In this document: positions 1 through 9,145 of the stretch, piece after piece
Numbering within the stretch: the first letter of the stretch is position 1
Layout: each line of letters begins with the position of its first letter
From: Curtobacterium sp. TC1
GTDB taxonomy: Bacteria > Actinomycetota > Actinomycetes > Actinomycetales > Microbacteriaceae
Length of the DNA: 64,000 nucleotides
NCBI RefSeq assembly: GCF_019844075.1
Contig: NZ_CP081964.1
Span: 682,001-746,000, forward strand
Reading direction: 5' to 3'
Translations under genes and position numbers: made by a program
Notes under the pieces: generated by a model
Seen by the model: the letters and a program-made list of their open reading frames with translations, nothing else
Told to the model about the DNA's origin: nothing
Database searches by the model: none

Positions 1-2
1 GG

Positions 3-3000
3 AACACCGGCACCTTCACGTTCCCCGCCGCCACGACCGCCGACGGCACCGACGTCATGGTCACCTTCACCAACACGCTCAAGGCCACCCACGTGACCAC
101 GACCTCGGACACCGGCAACACGCCGAACGGCACGAAGCTCACCGTGCCCGCGAAGGGCGTCTTGGCGAACGACAGCGGCACCGGACTGTCCGTCGTGTCG
201 AACACGACACCGGCCCACGGCGCGGCGACGGTGAACCCCGACGGCTCGTACACGTACACCCCGGCCGACGGCTTCTCCGGCACGGACACCTTCCAGTACA
301 CGGCGAAGGACTCGTCCGGCCAGACGTCGACCAGCACCGTGACGATCACCGTCGCCCCGGCGGGCACCGACGACGCGTTCAGCGTGCACGCCGGCCAGAC
401 CGCGACTGCGGACGCCAAGACGGGTCTGCTCGCGAACGACCACGGCACCGGCCTGACGGTCACGGACAACACGAAGCCCGCCCATGGCGACCTGACCGTC
501 GAGCAGGACGGTTCGTACTCGTACACCCCGACTGCCGGGTACTCCGGCCCGGACTCCTTCACCTACACGGCGAAGGACGGCGACGGCGCGACGATCACCG
601 GCACGGTCACCATCACGGTGCTGCCGACGGCGGTCGCCGACACCGTCACCGCGACGGCAGGCTCGCCGATCAGCGGAAGCGGCAGCGGCAGCGGAAGCGG
701 CACCGGCACCCCCGGCACCGGCACCCCCGGCACCGCCCCCGGCCTGCTCGCCAACGACCTCGGCTCGGACCTGACCGTGACGGGCAGCACCAAGCCCGCC
801 CACGGTGACGTCGTCGTCGCGAAGGACGGCAGCTACACGTACACCCCGACCACCGGGTACTCCGGCCCGGACTCCTTCACGTACACGGTCACCGACGGCA
901 ACGGGGGGACCGACACCGTCACCGTGACCGTGCAGGTCGCCCCGCTGGCGAAGGACGACACCGTCCGCGTCGCCGCCGGCACCACCTACACCGCCGGCAC
1001 CCGCGCCACCGGCGTCCTGGGCAACGACCTCGGCACCGGCCTGACCGTCTCGTCGAACACGAAGCCCGCCCACGGCGAGCTCACCCTCGACACGGCGACC
1101 GGGGCCATCACCTACACGCCGACCGACGGCTTCTCGGGCACGGACTCGTTCCGGTACACCGCGACGGACACCGCCGGTGCGCCGACGTCCGCGACGGTGT
1201 CCATCACGGTCAACCCGACGATCGCGAACGACGCCACGACGACCGACGCCGGCACCCCGGTGAACGTCGACGTGCAGCACAACGACCGCGGCTCGGACCT
1301 GGTCACCACGATCGTCACCGGCCCCTCGAACGGCACCGGCGTGGTGGCCGAGGACGGCACCGTCGACTACACGCCGACGGCTGGCTTCTCGGGCACCGAC
1401 TCGTTCACCTACACGGTGACCGACGGCGCGGAGGTCACCACCGGCCCGGCGACGGTCACCGTCACGGTCAAGCCGGTCGCGAACGGCGACACCGTGTCGA
1501 CGAAGTCCGGCGAGGCGACGACCATCGCACCCGCGACGCTGACGGGGAACGACGCGGGCACCGGCCTGACCGTCACCGACGCGGCCGCCGTGCCGGACGC
1601 CGACGGCACCACGCACGGCGACGTCACGATCGACCCGGCCACGGGCACGATCACGTACACGCCGAAGCCCGGGTTCTCCGGCACCGACACCGTCACCTAC
1701 ACGGTGCGGGACGACTCCGGCCAGACCACGACCGGCACGATCACCGTCGTCGTCGGCCCGATGGCCACCCCGGACACCGCGACCGCCACCGCCGGCACCA
1801 CGCTGACCGTGGGCGGGGACGGCGACGACCGCAAGGGCGTGCTCGCCAACGACGCGGGCACGAAGCTCACCGCCACGGTCGACCTCGAGCCCGGGCACGG
1901 TGACCTCGAGCTTGCGGCGGACGGGTCGTACACGTACACCCCGAAGGACGGCTTCTCGGGCACGGACACCTTCACCTACACGGCGAAGGACCCCTCCGGC
2001 GGGACGGCCACGGGTGTGGTGACCATCACGGTCACGCCCGGCACCGAGCCGGACGAGATCACGGTCAAGGCAGGCGGCAGCACGACGGTCACCTCGGCCG
2101 ACCTGACCGGCAACGACCACGGCACCGGCCTGTCCGTGCTCGACATCCCCGTCGGCACGAGCGGCGCGAACGGCACCGCGGTCCGGAACGACGACGGCAC
2201 CGTCACGTACACGCCGAAGCCGGGCTTCTCCGGGACCGACGAGTTCACGTACACGGTCACGGACCGCAACGGCCTCACGAACACCGGCACCGTCTCCGTC
2301 CGGGTCACCCCCGTCACGGCGGGCGGCTCGACCACCGCCGACGCCGACGGTTCCATCACCGTGCCGGCCGACAAGGGCGTGCTCGACGGCGCGACCGGCA
2401 CCGACCTGCAGGTCACGGACAACACCGAGCCGTCGCACGGAGACGTCGTCGTCGACAAGGACGGCGGCTACACCTACACGCCGAAGCCCGGGTACTCCGG
2501 TCCGGACTCGTTCGACTACACCGTCACCGACGGCGCCGGCGGCACCACCACCGGCACCGTGACGATCGTCGTCGCCCCGAAGGCCGTCGCCGACACCGCG
2601 ACCACCACCGCTTCGATCCCGGTCGACGTCGCGGTCACGGGCAACGACTCCGGCACGAAGCTCGCCGTCACCGCGGTGACCGAGCCCGGGCACGGCGCCG
2701 CGGCGATCACCGGGACCGGCACCGTCACCTACACGACGGCCGACGGCTTCTCCGGCACGGACACCTTCACCTACACGGTGACCGACCCGACCGGCGGCAC
2801 CGCGAAGGCGACCGTCACCGTGACGGTCGCACCCGTCGCGGTCGCAGACGCCCTGCACACCACCGCCGGCACGGCACTGCCGATCACCGGGACCACCTTG
2901 ACGGGCAACGACCACGGCACCACGCTCACGGTCACCGGCCACGGTCCCGCCGCGCACGGCGTCGTGACCGCAGGCGCCGAGCCCGGCTCGCTCGTCTACA

Positions 3001-4385
3001 CACCGAAGAAGGGCTTCTCCGGTACGGACACCTTCACCTACACCGTCACCGACGGCGCCGGGCAGACCACGACGGCGACCGTGACGGTCCTCGTCGGCGT
3101 CGCCGCCGTCGACCAGTGGCACACCATGCCGACCAACCAGGTGATGCGCACGTCGTCGTCGAACGGCGTCCTCGTCGGTGACTCCGGTTCCGGCCTGTGG
3201 GCATCGATGGAGACGAAGCCGCAGCACGGGCGACTCGCGCTGGCGAAGAACGGCTCGTACGTCTACACGCCGCCGGCGGACTGGTCCGGCCGTGACTGGT
3301 TCACCTACGCGGCGAACGACGCCGAGGGGCACACCGCGCTCGCGCTCGTCGTGATCGACGTCACCCCGACGGCAGCGGACGACAAGGCAGCCACGAAGGC
3401 CGGCAAGTCGATCACCGTCGCCGGCCCCGGCGTGCTCGGCAACGACCACGGCACCGACCTGACGGTCGTGACCTCCGGCACGGCGAAGCACGGCACGGTC
3501 TCGATCGCCGCGGACGGCACGTTCGTCTACACCCCGGCGAAGGGCTTCTCCGGCACCGACACCGTGACCTACCGGGCGCAGGACGCCTCGGGTCAGCGGG
3601 TCGACGCCACCGTCACCGTCACCGTCGGCATCGACGCGACGAAGGACGCCGGTCACACCATCGCCGGCACCCCGGTCACGCGTGACGCCGCTCACGGTCT
3701 GCTCGCGAACGACCAGGGTACCGGCCTCACCGCCGCCCTGGACCGCAAGCCGGCCCACGGCACGGTGACGGTCCAGCGCACCGGTGCGTACGTCTACACC
3801 CCGGCCGCCGGCTTCACCGGCACGGACACCTTCACCTACACGGTGACGGACGCCTCGGGGCAGACCACCACCGCCACCGCGAGGATGACGGTCGTCGCCG
3901 CCGCGGTCGCGACGGACGACTCCGCCACCGGGACCGTCGGGCACCAGGTCACGATCGACCCGCTCGACAACGACTCCGCCTCGGGCGGCGCCACCTTCGA
4001 GACGGGCACCGTGCACCTGATCGATCCCGAGTCCGGCAAGCAGTCCGACCGCGTGGTCGTCAGCCACGAGGGCACCTGGACCGTCCGCGACGGCAAGGTC
4101 GTCTTCACCCCGGCGGAGGGCCACACCGGCACCACCTTCATCGGGTACACGGTGACGGACAGCAACGGCCAGACGGTGACGGCGACCATCACGGTCACCT
4201 ACCCGACCGGCATCGCGGCAGCGGTCCACACCGCGGAGCTCGCCTTCACCGGCGCGACCGGCCTCGTCGGCCTCGGCCTCGCGGCGATCGCACTGCTCCT
4301 GACCGGCGTGCTGCTCGTGACGCGTCGCCGCATCGCGGCGGGCATCGCAGCCGCCCCGGGGATCCGACGCAGCGCGCGTCCGTGA
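3..4385 (+). CDS. Sortase-anchored repeat adhesin, 5'-truncated by the window edge
   Basis: The reading frame is open from the first bases, so the N-terminus lies outside the window; the first in-frame ATG at 57 is internal. About 15 tandem repeats of roughly 90 residues follow. Each has a block like VLANDxGTGLTV, then HG, then DGSYTYTPxxGFSGTDTFTYT, the pattern of Ig/cadherin-like (Big_9, tandem-95 or CshA-type fibril) domains that form rigid surface stalks. The third repeat carries a Gly/Ser/Thr/Pro-rich linker near 661-746. The C-terminus has LAFTG at about 4241-4255, a hydrophobic helix and an RRR tail, which is a cell-wall sorting signal of the LAxTG kind used by class E sortases in high-GC Gram-positives. 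The likely role is a wall-anchored adhesin or fibril; the ligand cannot be read from the sequence. The residues before the repeats (GTFTFPAATTADGTDVMVTF) suggest a different upstream domain. Confidence 0.85.
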   Translation, partial: NTGTFTFPAATTADGTDVMVTFTNTLKATHVTTTSDTGNTPNGTKLTVPAKGVLANDSGTGLSVVSNTTPAHGAATVNPDGSYTYTPADGFSGTDTFQYTAKDSSGQTSTSTVTITVAPAGTDDAFSVHAGQTATADAKTGLLANDHGTGLTVTDNTKPAHGDLTVEQDGSYSYTPTAGYSGPDSFTYTAKDGDGATITGTVTITVLPTAVADTVTATAGSPISGSGSGSGSGTGTPGTGTPGTAPGLLANDLGSDLTVTGSTKPAHGDVVVAKDGSYTYTPTTGYSGPDSFTYTVTDGNGGTDTVTVTVQVAPLAKDDTVRVAAGTTYTAGTRATGVLGNDLGTGLTVSSNTKPAHGELTLDTATGAITYTPTDGFSGTDSFRYTATDTAGAPTSATVSITVNPTIANDATTTDAGTPVNVDVQHNDRGSDLVTTIVTGPSNGTGVVAEDGTVDYTPTAGFSGTDSFTYTVTDGAEVTTGPATVTVTVKPVANGDTVSTKSGEATTIAPATLTGNDAGTGLTVTDAAAVPDADGTTHGDVTIDPATGTITYTPKPGFSGTDTVTYTVRDDSGQTTTGTITVVVGPMATPDTATATAGTTLTVGGDGDDRKGVLANDAGTKLTATVDLEPGHGDLELAADGSYTYTPKDGFSGTDTFTYTAKDPSGGTATGVVTITVTPGTEPDEITVKAGGSTTVTSADLTGNDHGTGLSVLDIPVGTSGANGTAVRNDDGTVTYTPKPGFSGTDEFTYTVTDRNGLTNTGTVSVRVTPVTAGGSTTADADGSITVPADKGVLDGATGTDLQVTDNTEPSHGDVVVDKDGGYTYTPKPGYSGPDSFDYTVTDGAGGTTTGTVTIVVAPKAVADTATTTASIPVDVAVTGNDSGTKLAVTAVTEPGHGAAAITGTGTVTYTTADGFSGTDTFTYTVTDPTGGTAKATVTVTVAPVAVADALHTTAGTALPITGTTLTGNDHGTTLTVTGHGPAAHGVVTAGAEPGSLVYTPKKGFSGTDTFTYTVTDGAGQTTTATVTVLVGVAAVDQWHTMPTNQVMRTSSSNGVLVGDSGSGLWASMETKPQHGRLALAKNGSYVYTPPADWSGRDWFTYAANDAEGHTALALVVIDVTPTAADDKAATKAGKSITVAGPGVLGNDHGTDLTVVTSGTAKHGTVSIAADGTFVYTPAKGFSGTDTVTYRAQDASGQRVDATVTVTVGIDATKDAGHTIAGTPVTRDAAHGLLANDQGTGLTAALDRKPAHGTVTVQRTGAYVYTPAAGFTGTDTFTYTVTDASGQTTTATARMTVVAAAVATDDSATGTVGHQVTIDPLDNDSASGGATFETGTVHLIDPESGKQSDRVVVSHEGTWTVRDGKVVFTPAEGHTGTTFIGYTVTDSNGQTVTATITVTYPTGIAAAVHTAELAFTGATGLVGLGLAAIALLLTGVLLVTRRRIAAGIAAAPGIRRSARP

Positions 4386-4400
4386 CCACAGCGGTCGACC

Positions 4401-4450
4401 GGGAGGCCCGGATCACGTCAGCCGACAGGCGCACGTGATCCGGGCCTCCC
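4401..4450. terminator. Bidirectional terminator hairpin between adhesin and GH4 genes
   Basis: Perfect 18-bp inverted repeat (arms 4401-4418 and 4433-4450) with a 14-nt loop, between two convergent genes. The outer 10 bp, GGGAGGCCCG, recur in the hairpins at 34359-34402 and 46879-46924. Confidence 0.8.
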
Positions 4451-4465
4451 GTCTTCCTGCCGCGG

Positions 4466-5824
4466 TCACCGCGTCAGGACCGCGGCCACCTCGGGGATGC
4501 GCGCGACGTAGCCGCTGACGAGGTCACGGGCGACGCTGACGCTGTCCACCAGGGGGTGCAGCGCGAACGCCTTCAGTGCCTCGTCCTTCGAGCCCGTGAG
4601 TGCGGCGGCGATCGTGTGCCGCTCCACCGCCTTCACCTGGGACATGAGCCCGATCTGGTGCAGGTCCGGCTGGTCGGTGCTCATCGGGTGGACGCCGTTC
4701 GCGTCGACCATCGTCGGGACCTCGACCACCGCATCGCGGGGGAGCCCGGTGATCGTGCCGTTGTTCCGCACGTTGAGGATCATCGTCTGGCGCTCGTTGC
4801 GGCTGATCGCGGCCATCACGCCGAGGGCCACACCCGCGTAGCCCTGGTGCGACGGGTCGGTCTCGCGCTCCTTGGAGTCGACCGGTTCGTCCTGCGTGCC
4901 GCCCTTGGCCTCGGCCATGTACGACGCGCTGCGACGCTCGACGGTCTCACGCCAGAGCTCGGCGACGCCGTCCCCGGCAGCGGTCGCCCGGTCGTAGAAC
5001 GCCGACTGGCTCTCGGCGAGGAAGTCGCCGCGGGTCTTGCCGGAGCCGACGATCGACCGCACGGCGTCGCGGTTGAAGTAGTAGTAGTACAGGTACTCGT
5101 TCGGGATCGCGCCGAGGGAGCGGATCCAGTCGAGCCCGAAGACGTGGCCCTCCTCCATCGCCCCGAGTCGCTCGTCGTCGGCCATCAGCTCCGGCAGGAC
5201 GTCGCGGCCGTCGTACATGACGCGGCGCATCCAGCCGAGGTGGTTCAAGCCGACGTAGTCCATCTGGACGCGGGTGTGGTCGAGTCCCAGCATGCCGGCC
5301 ACCCGGCGCCCGAGGCCGGACGGGGTGTCGCAGATGCCGAGCACGCGGTCGCCGAGGACGGTCTGCATCGCCTCGGTGATGATGCCCGCCGGGTTCGTGA
5401 AGTTCATCACGTAGGCGTTCGGGGCGAGGTCGCGGATGACCTTCGCCGCCTCGACCATCACCGGCACCGTGCGGATGGCGTAGGCGAGACCGCCGGGGCC
5501 GGTGGTCTCCTGGCCGAGCACGTTCAGGTCGAGCGCGACGTGCTCGTCGCACCGCCGGCCCTCGAGACCGCCGACGCGCAGGGCGGCGAACACGAAGTCG
5601 CTGCCCTCCACCGCACGGTGCAGGTCGGTGGTGGGTCGGAGGACGGGAGCGTCCTCGAACCCGGCAGCGAGTTCGGTGAGGATCGCGACCATGGCGTGCA
5701 GGCGGACCTCGTCGACGTCGTACAGGGCGACCTCGGTGACGCGGGGCGAGCCGGCGTCCCGCAAGAGGGCCTGGTAGACGTAGGGCGTGCGGAACCCGCC
5801 GCCTCCGAGGATGCAGAGCTTCAT
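4466..5824 (-). CDS. GH4 family 6-phospho-glycosidase
   Basis: A 452-residue protein of glycoside hydrolase family 4, whose members use NAD and a divalent metal to cleave (usually 6-phosphorylated) glycosides by an oxidation-elimination mechanism in the cytoplasm. The N-terminal MKLCILGGGGFRTP is the dinucleotide-binding loop; NFTNPAG, the CDTPSG motif (Cys about 165) and NHLGW (His about 195) are the family's substrate and metal-binding segments. The family normally has CN-x-P in 6-phospho-beta-glucosidases and CD-x-P in 6-phospho-alpha-glucosidases, so the anomer specificity is uncertain. The chosen ATG overlaps the stop of the upstream DeoR gene by 4 nt, implying translational coupling; upstream in-frame starts would run into deoR and lack family similarity. 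The gene ends at the hairpin at 4401-4450. Confidence 0.88.
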   Translation of the reverse strand: MKLCILGGGGFRTPYVYQALLRDAGSPRVTEVALYDVDEVRLHAMVAILTELAAGFEDAPVLRPTTDLHRAVEGSDFVFAALRVGGLEGRRCDEHVALDLNVLGQETTGPGGLAYAIRTVPVMVEAAKVIRDLAPNAYVMNFTNPAGIITEAMQTVLGDRVLGICDTPSGLGRRVAGMLGLDHTRVQMDYVGLNHLGWMRRVMYDGRDVLPELMADDERLGAMEEGHVFGLDWIRSLGAIPNEYLYYYYFNRDAVRSIVGSGKTRGDFLAESQSAFYDRATAAGDGVAELWRETVERRSASYMAEAKGGTQDEPVDSKERETDPSHQGYAGVALGVMAAISRNERQTMILNVRNNGTITGLPRDAVVEVPTMVDANGVHPMSTDQPDLHQIGLMSQVKAVERHTIAAALTGSKDEALKAFALHPLVDSVSVARDLVSGYVARIPEVAAVLTR

Positions 5825-6600
5825 GTGGTGATGACCTCTCCGCCGGCGTTCCGGCTGTGTGCGAGTGTTTCGTCGGGAGCGCCGGTCGTGGTGATCAGCG
5901 TGTCGACGTCGGCGAGGGAGCAGAGCCGCAGGGCTCCGGTCCCCGGGAACTTCCGTTCGGACGCGAGCAGGACGACCCGGTCGGCAGCCGCGATCATCGA
6001 CTGCTTGATGGGCGCCTCGACGGCCATGTTGTCGACGACGTGGCCGTTCGCGCGGACGCCGGTGCACGACAGGAACAGCACGTCGGCGCTGACGTGCTCG
6101 AGTGCGGCCTCGGCGAGGGAGCCCACGAGGGTCCGGTAGTTGCGGCGGACGACGCCGCCGAGCAGGACGAGCCGCACCGCCTCGTCGTCGCGGAGGACGT
6201 CGAAGACCGCGAGGTTGGTCGTGATGACGGTGATGTCGCGACCTCGGAGGAGCTCGGCGATCTGCGGCGTCGTGGTCCCGATGTCCAGGATGACCACCTG
6301 GCCGTCGGTGACCATCGCGGCGGCGGCCTCGGCCATGCGGCGCTTGAGGTCGAGGTCACCGGCTTCTTCGAAGGGTGTCTCGATGGCCTCGCCGTCGTCG
6401 TCTTCCTGCGCGGTCGCGCGGGGCGCGAGGACCGCGCCGCCCCAGGTCCGGACCAGCTCGCCGTTGCGGTCGAGCATCTCGAGGTCGCGACGGATCGTGG
6501 CGGGGCTCACCGACAGGGCGTCGGCCAGCTCCTGCACCGAGGCGGCTCCGTCGACCAGGAGTGCCTTGATGATGCGGTTCTGCCGCTCTCGCAAGATCAT
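5821..6600 (-). CDS. DeoR/GlpR family transcriptional regulator of the sugar locus
   Basis: A 259-residue DeoR-type repressor. Residues about 6-57 (QNRIIKALLVDGAASVQELA, then SVSPATIRRDLEMLDRNGEL) form the winged helix-turn-helix. The C-terminal DeoRC sensor domain, which typically binds a phosphosugar, contains DIGTTTPQIAELLRG. It is the first gene of a two-gene unit with the GH4 glycosidase (4-nt overlap) and is divergent from the kinase and transporter genes, so it most likely controls both sides from the region 6601-6796. The inducer is probably the phosphorylated product of the PfkB kinase. The start is the ATG of MILRERQNRI; longer in-frame extensions run across the promoter region and into the divergent kinase gene. 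Confidence 0.88.
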   Translation of the reverse strand: MILRERQNRIIKALLVDGAASVQELADALSVSPATIRRDLEMLDRNGELVRTWGGAVLAPRATAQEDDDGEAIETPFEEAGDLDLKRRMAEAAAAMVTDGQVVILDIGTTTPQIAELLRGRDITVITTNLAVFDVLRDDEAVRLVLLGGVVRRNYRTLVGSLAEAALEHVSADVLFLSCTGVRANGHVVDNMAVEAPIKQSMIAAADRVVLLASERKFPGTGALRLCSLADVDTLITTTGAPDETLAHSRNAGGEVITT

Positions 6601-6796
6601 GCTCCGACCATATCGCAAGACACGCAAACTCACGCAGAGTTGCGCAGTTGGTTTCTTATTTCGATCAGACTTAACAAATCTGGTGCAATCAAGTAACGTC
6701 CTCGCAACACCAATCGCGCAGGCTTGAGCATCACCAACGGATCCGTCCAGGTGGGTCGTCCTGCACACCGGTGATCCGCAACGATGAGGAGAAGCC
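6601..6796. promoter_or_regulatory. Divergent promoter/operator region of the sugar locus
   Basis: The 196-bp gap between deoR and the pfkB-type gene is unusually A/T-rich for this window (about 6650-6700). An imperfect inverted repeat CGCAAACT-N7-AGTTGCG at 6623-6644 sits just upstream of the deoR start and is a candidate DeoR operator. AGGAG at 6786-6790 serves the GTG start at 6797. Confidence 0.5.
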
Positions 6797-7747
6797 GTGC
6801 ACCAGGCGAGCCCGACCCCCGCCCCAGGCATCCTGCTGTTCGCCGGCGACGTCTTCTGCGACCTGGTGTTCGCCGGGGTCACAGCTCCCCGACTCGGCGC
6901 CGAGGTGTACGCCGACGCCTTCACCGTCACGCCCGGTGGCGTCGCGAACCGCGCCGTGGCAGCAGCACGGGCCGGGGCGCCGACGGCGCTCCTGAGTCGA
7001 CTCGGTGACGACGTGCTCGGCCGCCACGTGCACCAGATCCTGACGGCGGAACCCCTGCTCGACACCGATCTGCTCGAGCTGGTCGCCGGGCACCAGAGCC
7101 CCGTGTCCGTCGCCCTCACCGGCCCGGACGACCGGAGCTTCATCACCTACGAAGAGCCACTCGGCCCCCTCCCGGCACCGGACGGCATCGGTCCGGTCGC
7201 GGCGACGCACGTCGGGATCGCACGGCCCCTGCCCGCATGGGTCGCAGGGTTGCGCGCCGCCGGTACGACGGTCGTCGGTGGCGTCGGCTGGGACCACACC
7301 GGCGAGTGGTCCGGAGGAGTCCTCGACCGGCTCGCCGAGGTCGACGTCTTCGTCCCGAACGACGTCGAGGCGATGCGCTACACCCGGACCGAATCGGCGT
7401 TGGACGCCGCGAAGGCCCTCGGCGAACACGTCCCGCTCGCCGTCGTCACCCGCGGCGGCGCCGGCGTCGTCGCGGTGGACTCGGCGAACGGCGTGGTCGT
7501 CGAGGCGGCGACCATCCCGGTGGACGTCGTCGACCCGACCGGTGCCGGCGACGTCTTCGTGGCGACGTTCATGGCCGGTGCGCACCACGGCTGGCCACTC
7601 GAGACCCGGCTGCGGTTCGCAGCCGCCAGCGCCGCGTTCGCCGTCACCGGGCTCGGCGGCGCAGCCAGTGCACCGCGTCCCGAGCAGCTCCGGGCCTTCC
7701 TCCGGAGCGCCGACCCGTCCGGCGACTGGTCGTTCCTCCTCCCCTGA
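6797..7747 (+). CDS. PfkB family carbohydrate kinase
   Basis: A 316-residue ribokinase-fold sugar kinase that transfers the ATP gamma-phosphate to a sugar or glycoside hydroxyl. The N-terminal substrate motif GGVANRAVAAARAG and the C-terminal ATP/anion-hole signature DPTGAGDVF (residues about 246-254, catalytic base Asp252) are intact. It starts at GTG behind AGGAG at 6786-6790. It heads a four-gene unit with an ABC importer and is divergent from the DeoR and GH4 genes. Its likely job is to phosphorylate the imported sugar inside the cell, producing the substrate for the GH4 enzyme; the exact sugar is not deducible. Confidence 0.87.
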   Translation: MHQASPTPAPGILLFAGDVFCDLVFAGVTAPRLGAEVYADAFTVTPGGVANRAVAAARAGAPTALLSRLGDDVLGRHVHQILTAEPLLDTDLLELVAGHQSPVSVALTGPDDRSFITYEEPLGPLPAPDGIGPVAATHVGIARPLPAWVAGLRAAGTTVVGGVGWDHTGEWSGGVLDRLAEVDVFVPNDVEAMRYTRTESALDAAKALGEHVPLAVVTRGGAGVVAVDSANGVVVEAATIPVDVVDPTGAGDVFVATFMAGAHHGWPLETRLRFAAASAAFAVTGLGGAASAPRPEQLRAFLRSADPSGDWSFLLP

Positions 7748-7786
7748 TCCCGAGCACCACCCACCCACTCGCAGAACTGGACCACC

Positions 7787-9145
7787 ATGAAGCACTTCAG
7801 CAAGACGACGATGCTCATCGGCGTCGCTGCCGCGATCACCCTCGGCCTGACCGCGTGCACCCCGGGCGGCTCCGCAGCACCCGCAGCGTCCCAGAGCCTC
7901 GGCCCGGTGTCGAAGGACCTCGGATCGGGCAAGACGACGCTCACGGTCTGGGACCAGAACACCGACACCGGGATCAACGACGCGCAGGAGGTGCTCAACG
8001 ACGAGTTCGAGAAGGCGCACCCCGACATCACGATCAAGCGCGTCTCGCGGTCGTTCGCCGACCTGAAGACGACGCTGAAGCTCGCGTTGTCCGGCGACAA
8101 CCCGCCGGACGTCGTCCAGGCGAACCAGGGCTACCCCGACATGGGCGCCTTCGTGAAGGCCGGCTTCCTGCGCCCGGTCGACGACTACGCGAAGCTCTAC
8201 GGCTGGGACGACTACTACCCGTCCGGGCTGCTCAAGCTCAACTCGTTCTCACCCGACGGCACGACCTGGCAGGGCGACGACCTGTACGGCGTCTCGCAGA
8301 CCGGCGAACTCGTCGGCGTCTACTACAACAAGGCGGTGCTGCAGCGCGCCGGGATCGACTCCCCGCCGACCACCGTGGCCGAACTGACCGCGGACATGGC
8401 GAAGGTCAAGTCCGCCGGCGCCCTGCCGCTCAGCTACGGCGACGTGGAGAAGAGCCCCGGCATCCACCTGTACGGGCTGGTGCTCTCCGCGCTCGCCGGA
8501 CACGACGCCGTGAACGACCTCGTCGCCGGCAAGTCCGGCAGCTGGACCGGAGACGACGAGGTGGCGGCGGCGAAGACCATCACCGGCTGGGTCGACAAGG
8601 GCTACGTCACCGAAGGAGCCAACGGGGTCTCCCGCGACGACGCCGTCAGCACGTTCGGCAAGGGCGGCTCCGCGTTCCTGATCACCGGTACCTGGTACCA
8701 GGCGACCCTCGAAGCAGCCAGCAGCGCGAACGACATCGGCTTCACGGCGCTCACCCCGGCGGGCGCCTCCACACCGGTGACGATGGGCGGTGAGGGGCTG
8801 GCCTGGGCCATCACCTCGAAGACCGAGAACGCGAACGCCGCCGCTGCCTACATCGACTTCATCACCAACGCGAAGGCCGCCTCGACCCTCGTCGACAAGG
8901 GCAACCTGCCGACCGTGGTGCCGGACGACGACACCCCCGCCGCCGGCACCATCGCGGGCGACATCACGAGCAACTACAAGACGATCTCGAGCTCGAACGA
9001 CATCACGCCGTACCTCGACTACGCCACGCCCACGTTCTACGACACCATCACGTCCGGAATGCAAGACCTCGTCGCGGGCAAGGCCACCCCGGAGCAGTTC
9101 ACGAAGACGCTCCAGGACGACTACACCGGCTTCGTGAAGAAGTGA
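7787..9145 (+). CDS. ABC transporter sugar-binding lipoprotein
   Basis: A 452-residue extracellular solute-binding protein of the carbohydrate (CUT1-like) class. Residues 1-24 are a lipoprotein signal peptide with lipobox LTAC and the acylated Cys at position 24, so it is tethered outside the membrane. The mature part begins near the strand KTTLTVWDQN and contains family blocks such as GDNPPDVVQANQGY and GVYYNKAVLQRAG. The gene follows the kinase by 39 nt and its TGA overlaps the GTG of the first permease gene by 4 nt. It delivers the sugar to the two permeases. Confidence 0.92.
   Translation: MKHFSKTTMLIGVAAAITLGLTACTPGGSAAPAASQSLGPVSKDLGSGKTTLTVWDQNTDTGINDAQEVLNDEFEKAHPDITIKRVSRSFADLKTTLKLALSGDNPPDVVQANQGYPDMGAFVKAGFLRPVDDYAKLYGWDDYYPSGLLKLNSFSPDGTTWQGDDLYGVSQTGELVGVYYNKAVLQRAGIDSPPTTVAELTADMAKVKSAGALPLSYGDVEKSPGIHLYGLVLSALAGHDAVNDLVAGKSGSWTGDDEVAAAKTITGWVDKGYVTEGANGVSRDDAVSTFGKGGSAFLITGTWYQATLEAASSANDIGFTALTPAGASTPVTMGGEGLAWAITSKTENANAAAAYIDFITNAKAASTLVDKGNLPTVVPDDDTPAAGTIAGDITSNYKTISSSNDITPYLDYATPTFYDTITSGMQDLVAGKATPEQFTKTLQDDYTGFVKK

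Noticed and set aside
1..4385. Regular repeats that might suggest a CRISPR array or satellite
   Set aside because: The ~270-bp period is in frame and encodes Ig-like protein domains; there are no short identical repeats with unique spacers.
4556..6139. Long open frame on the plus strand opposite the GH4 and DeoR genes
   Set aside because: It is a GC-driven antisense frame: the minus-strand frames carry family motifs and coupled starts, while this one shows only Arg/Asp/His-rich low-similarity sequence.
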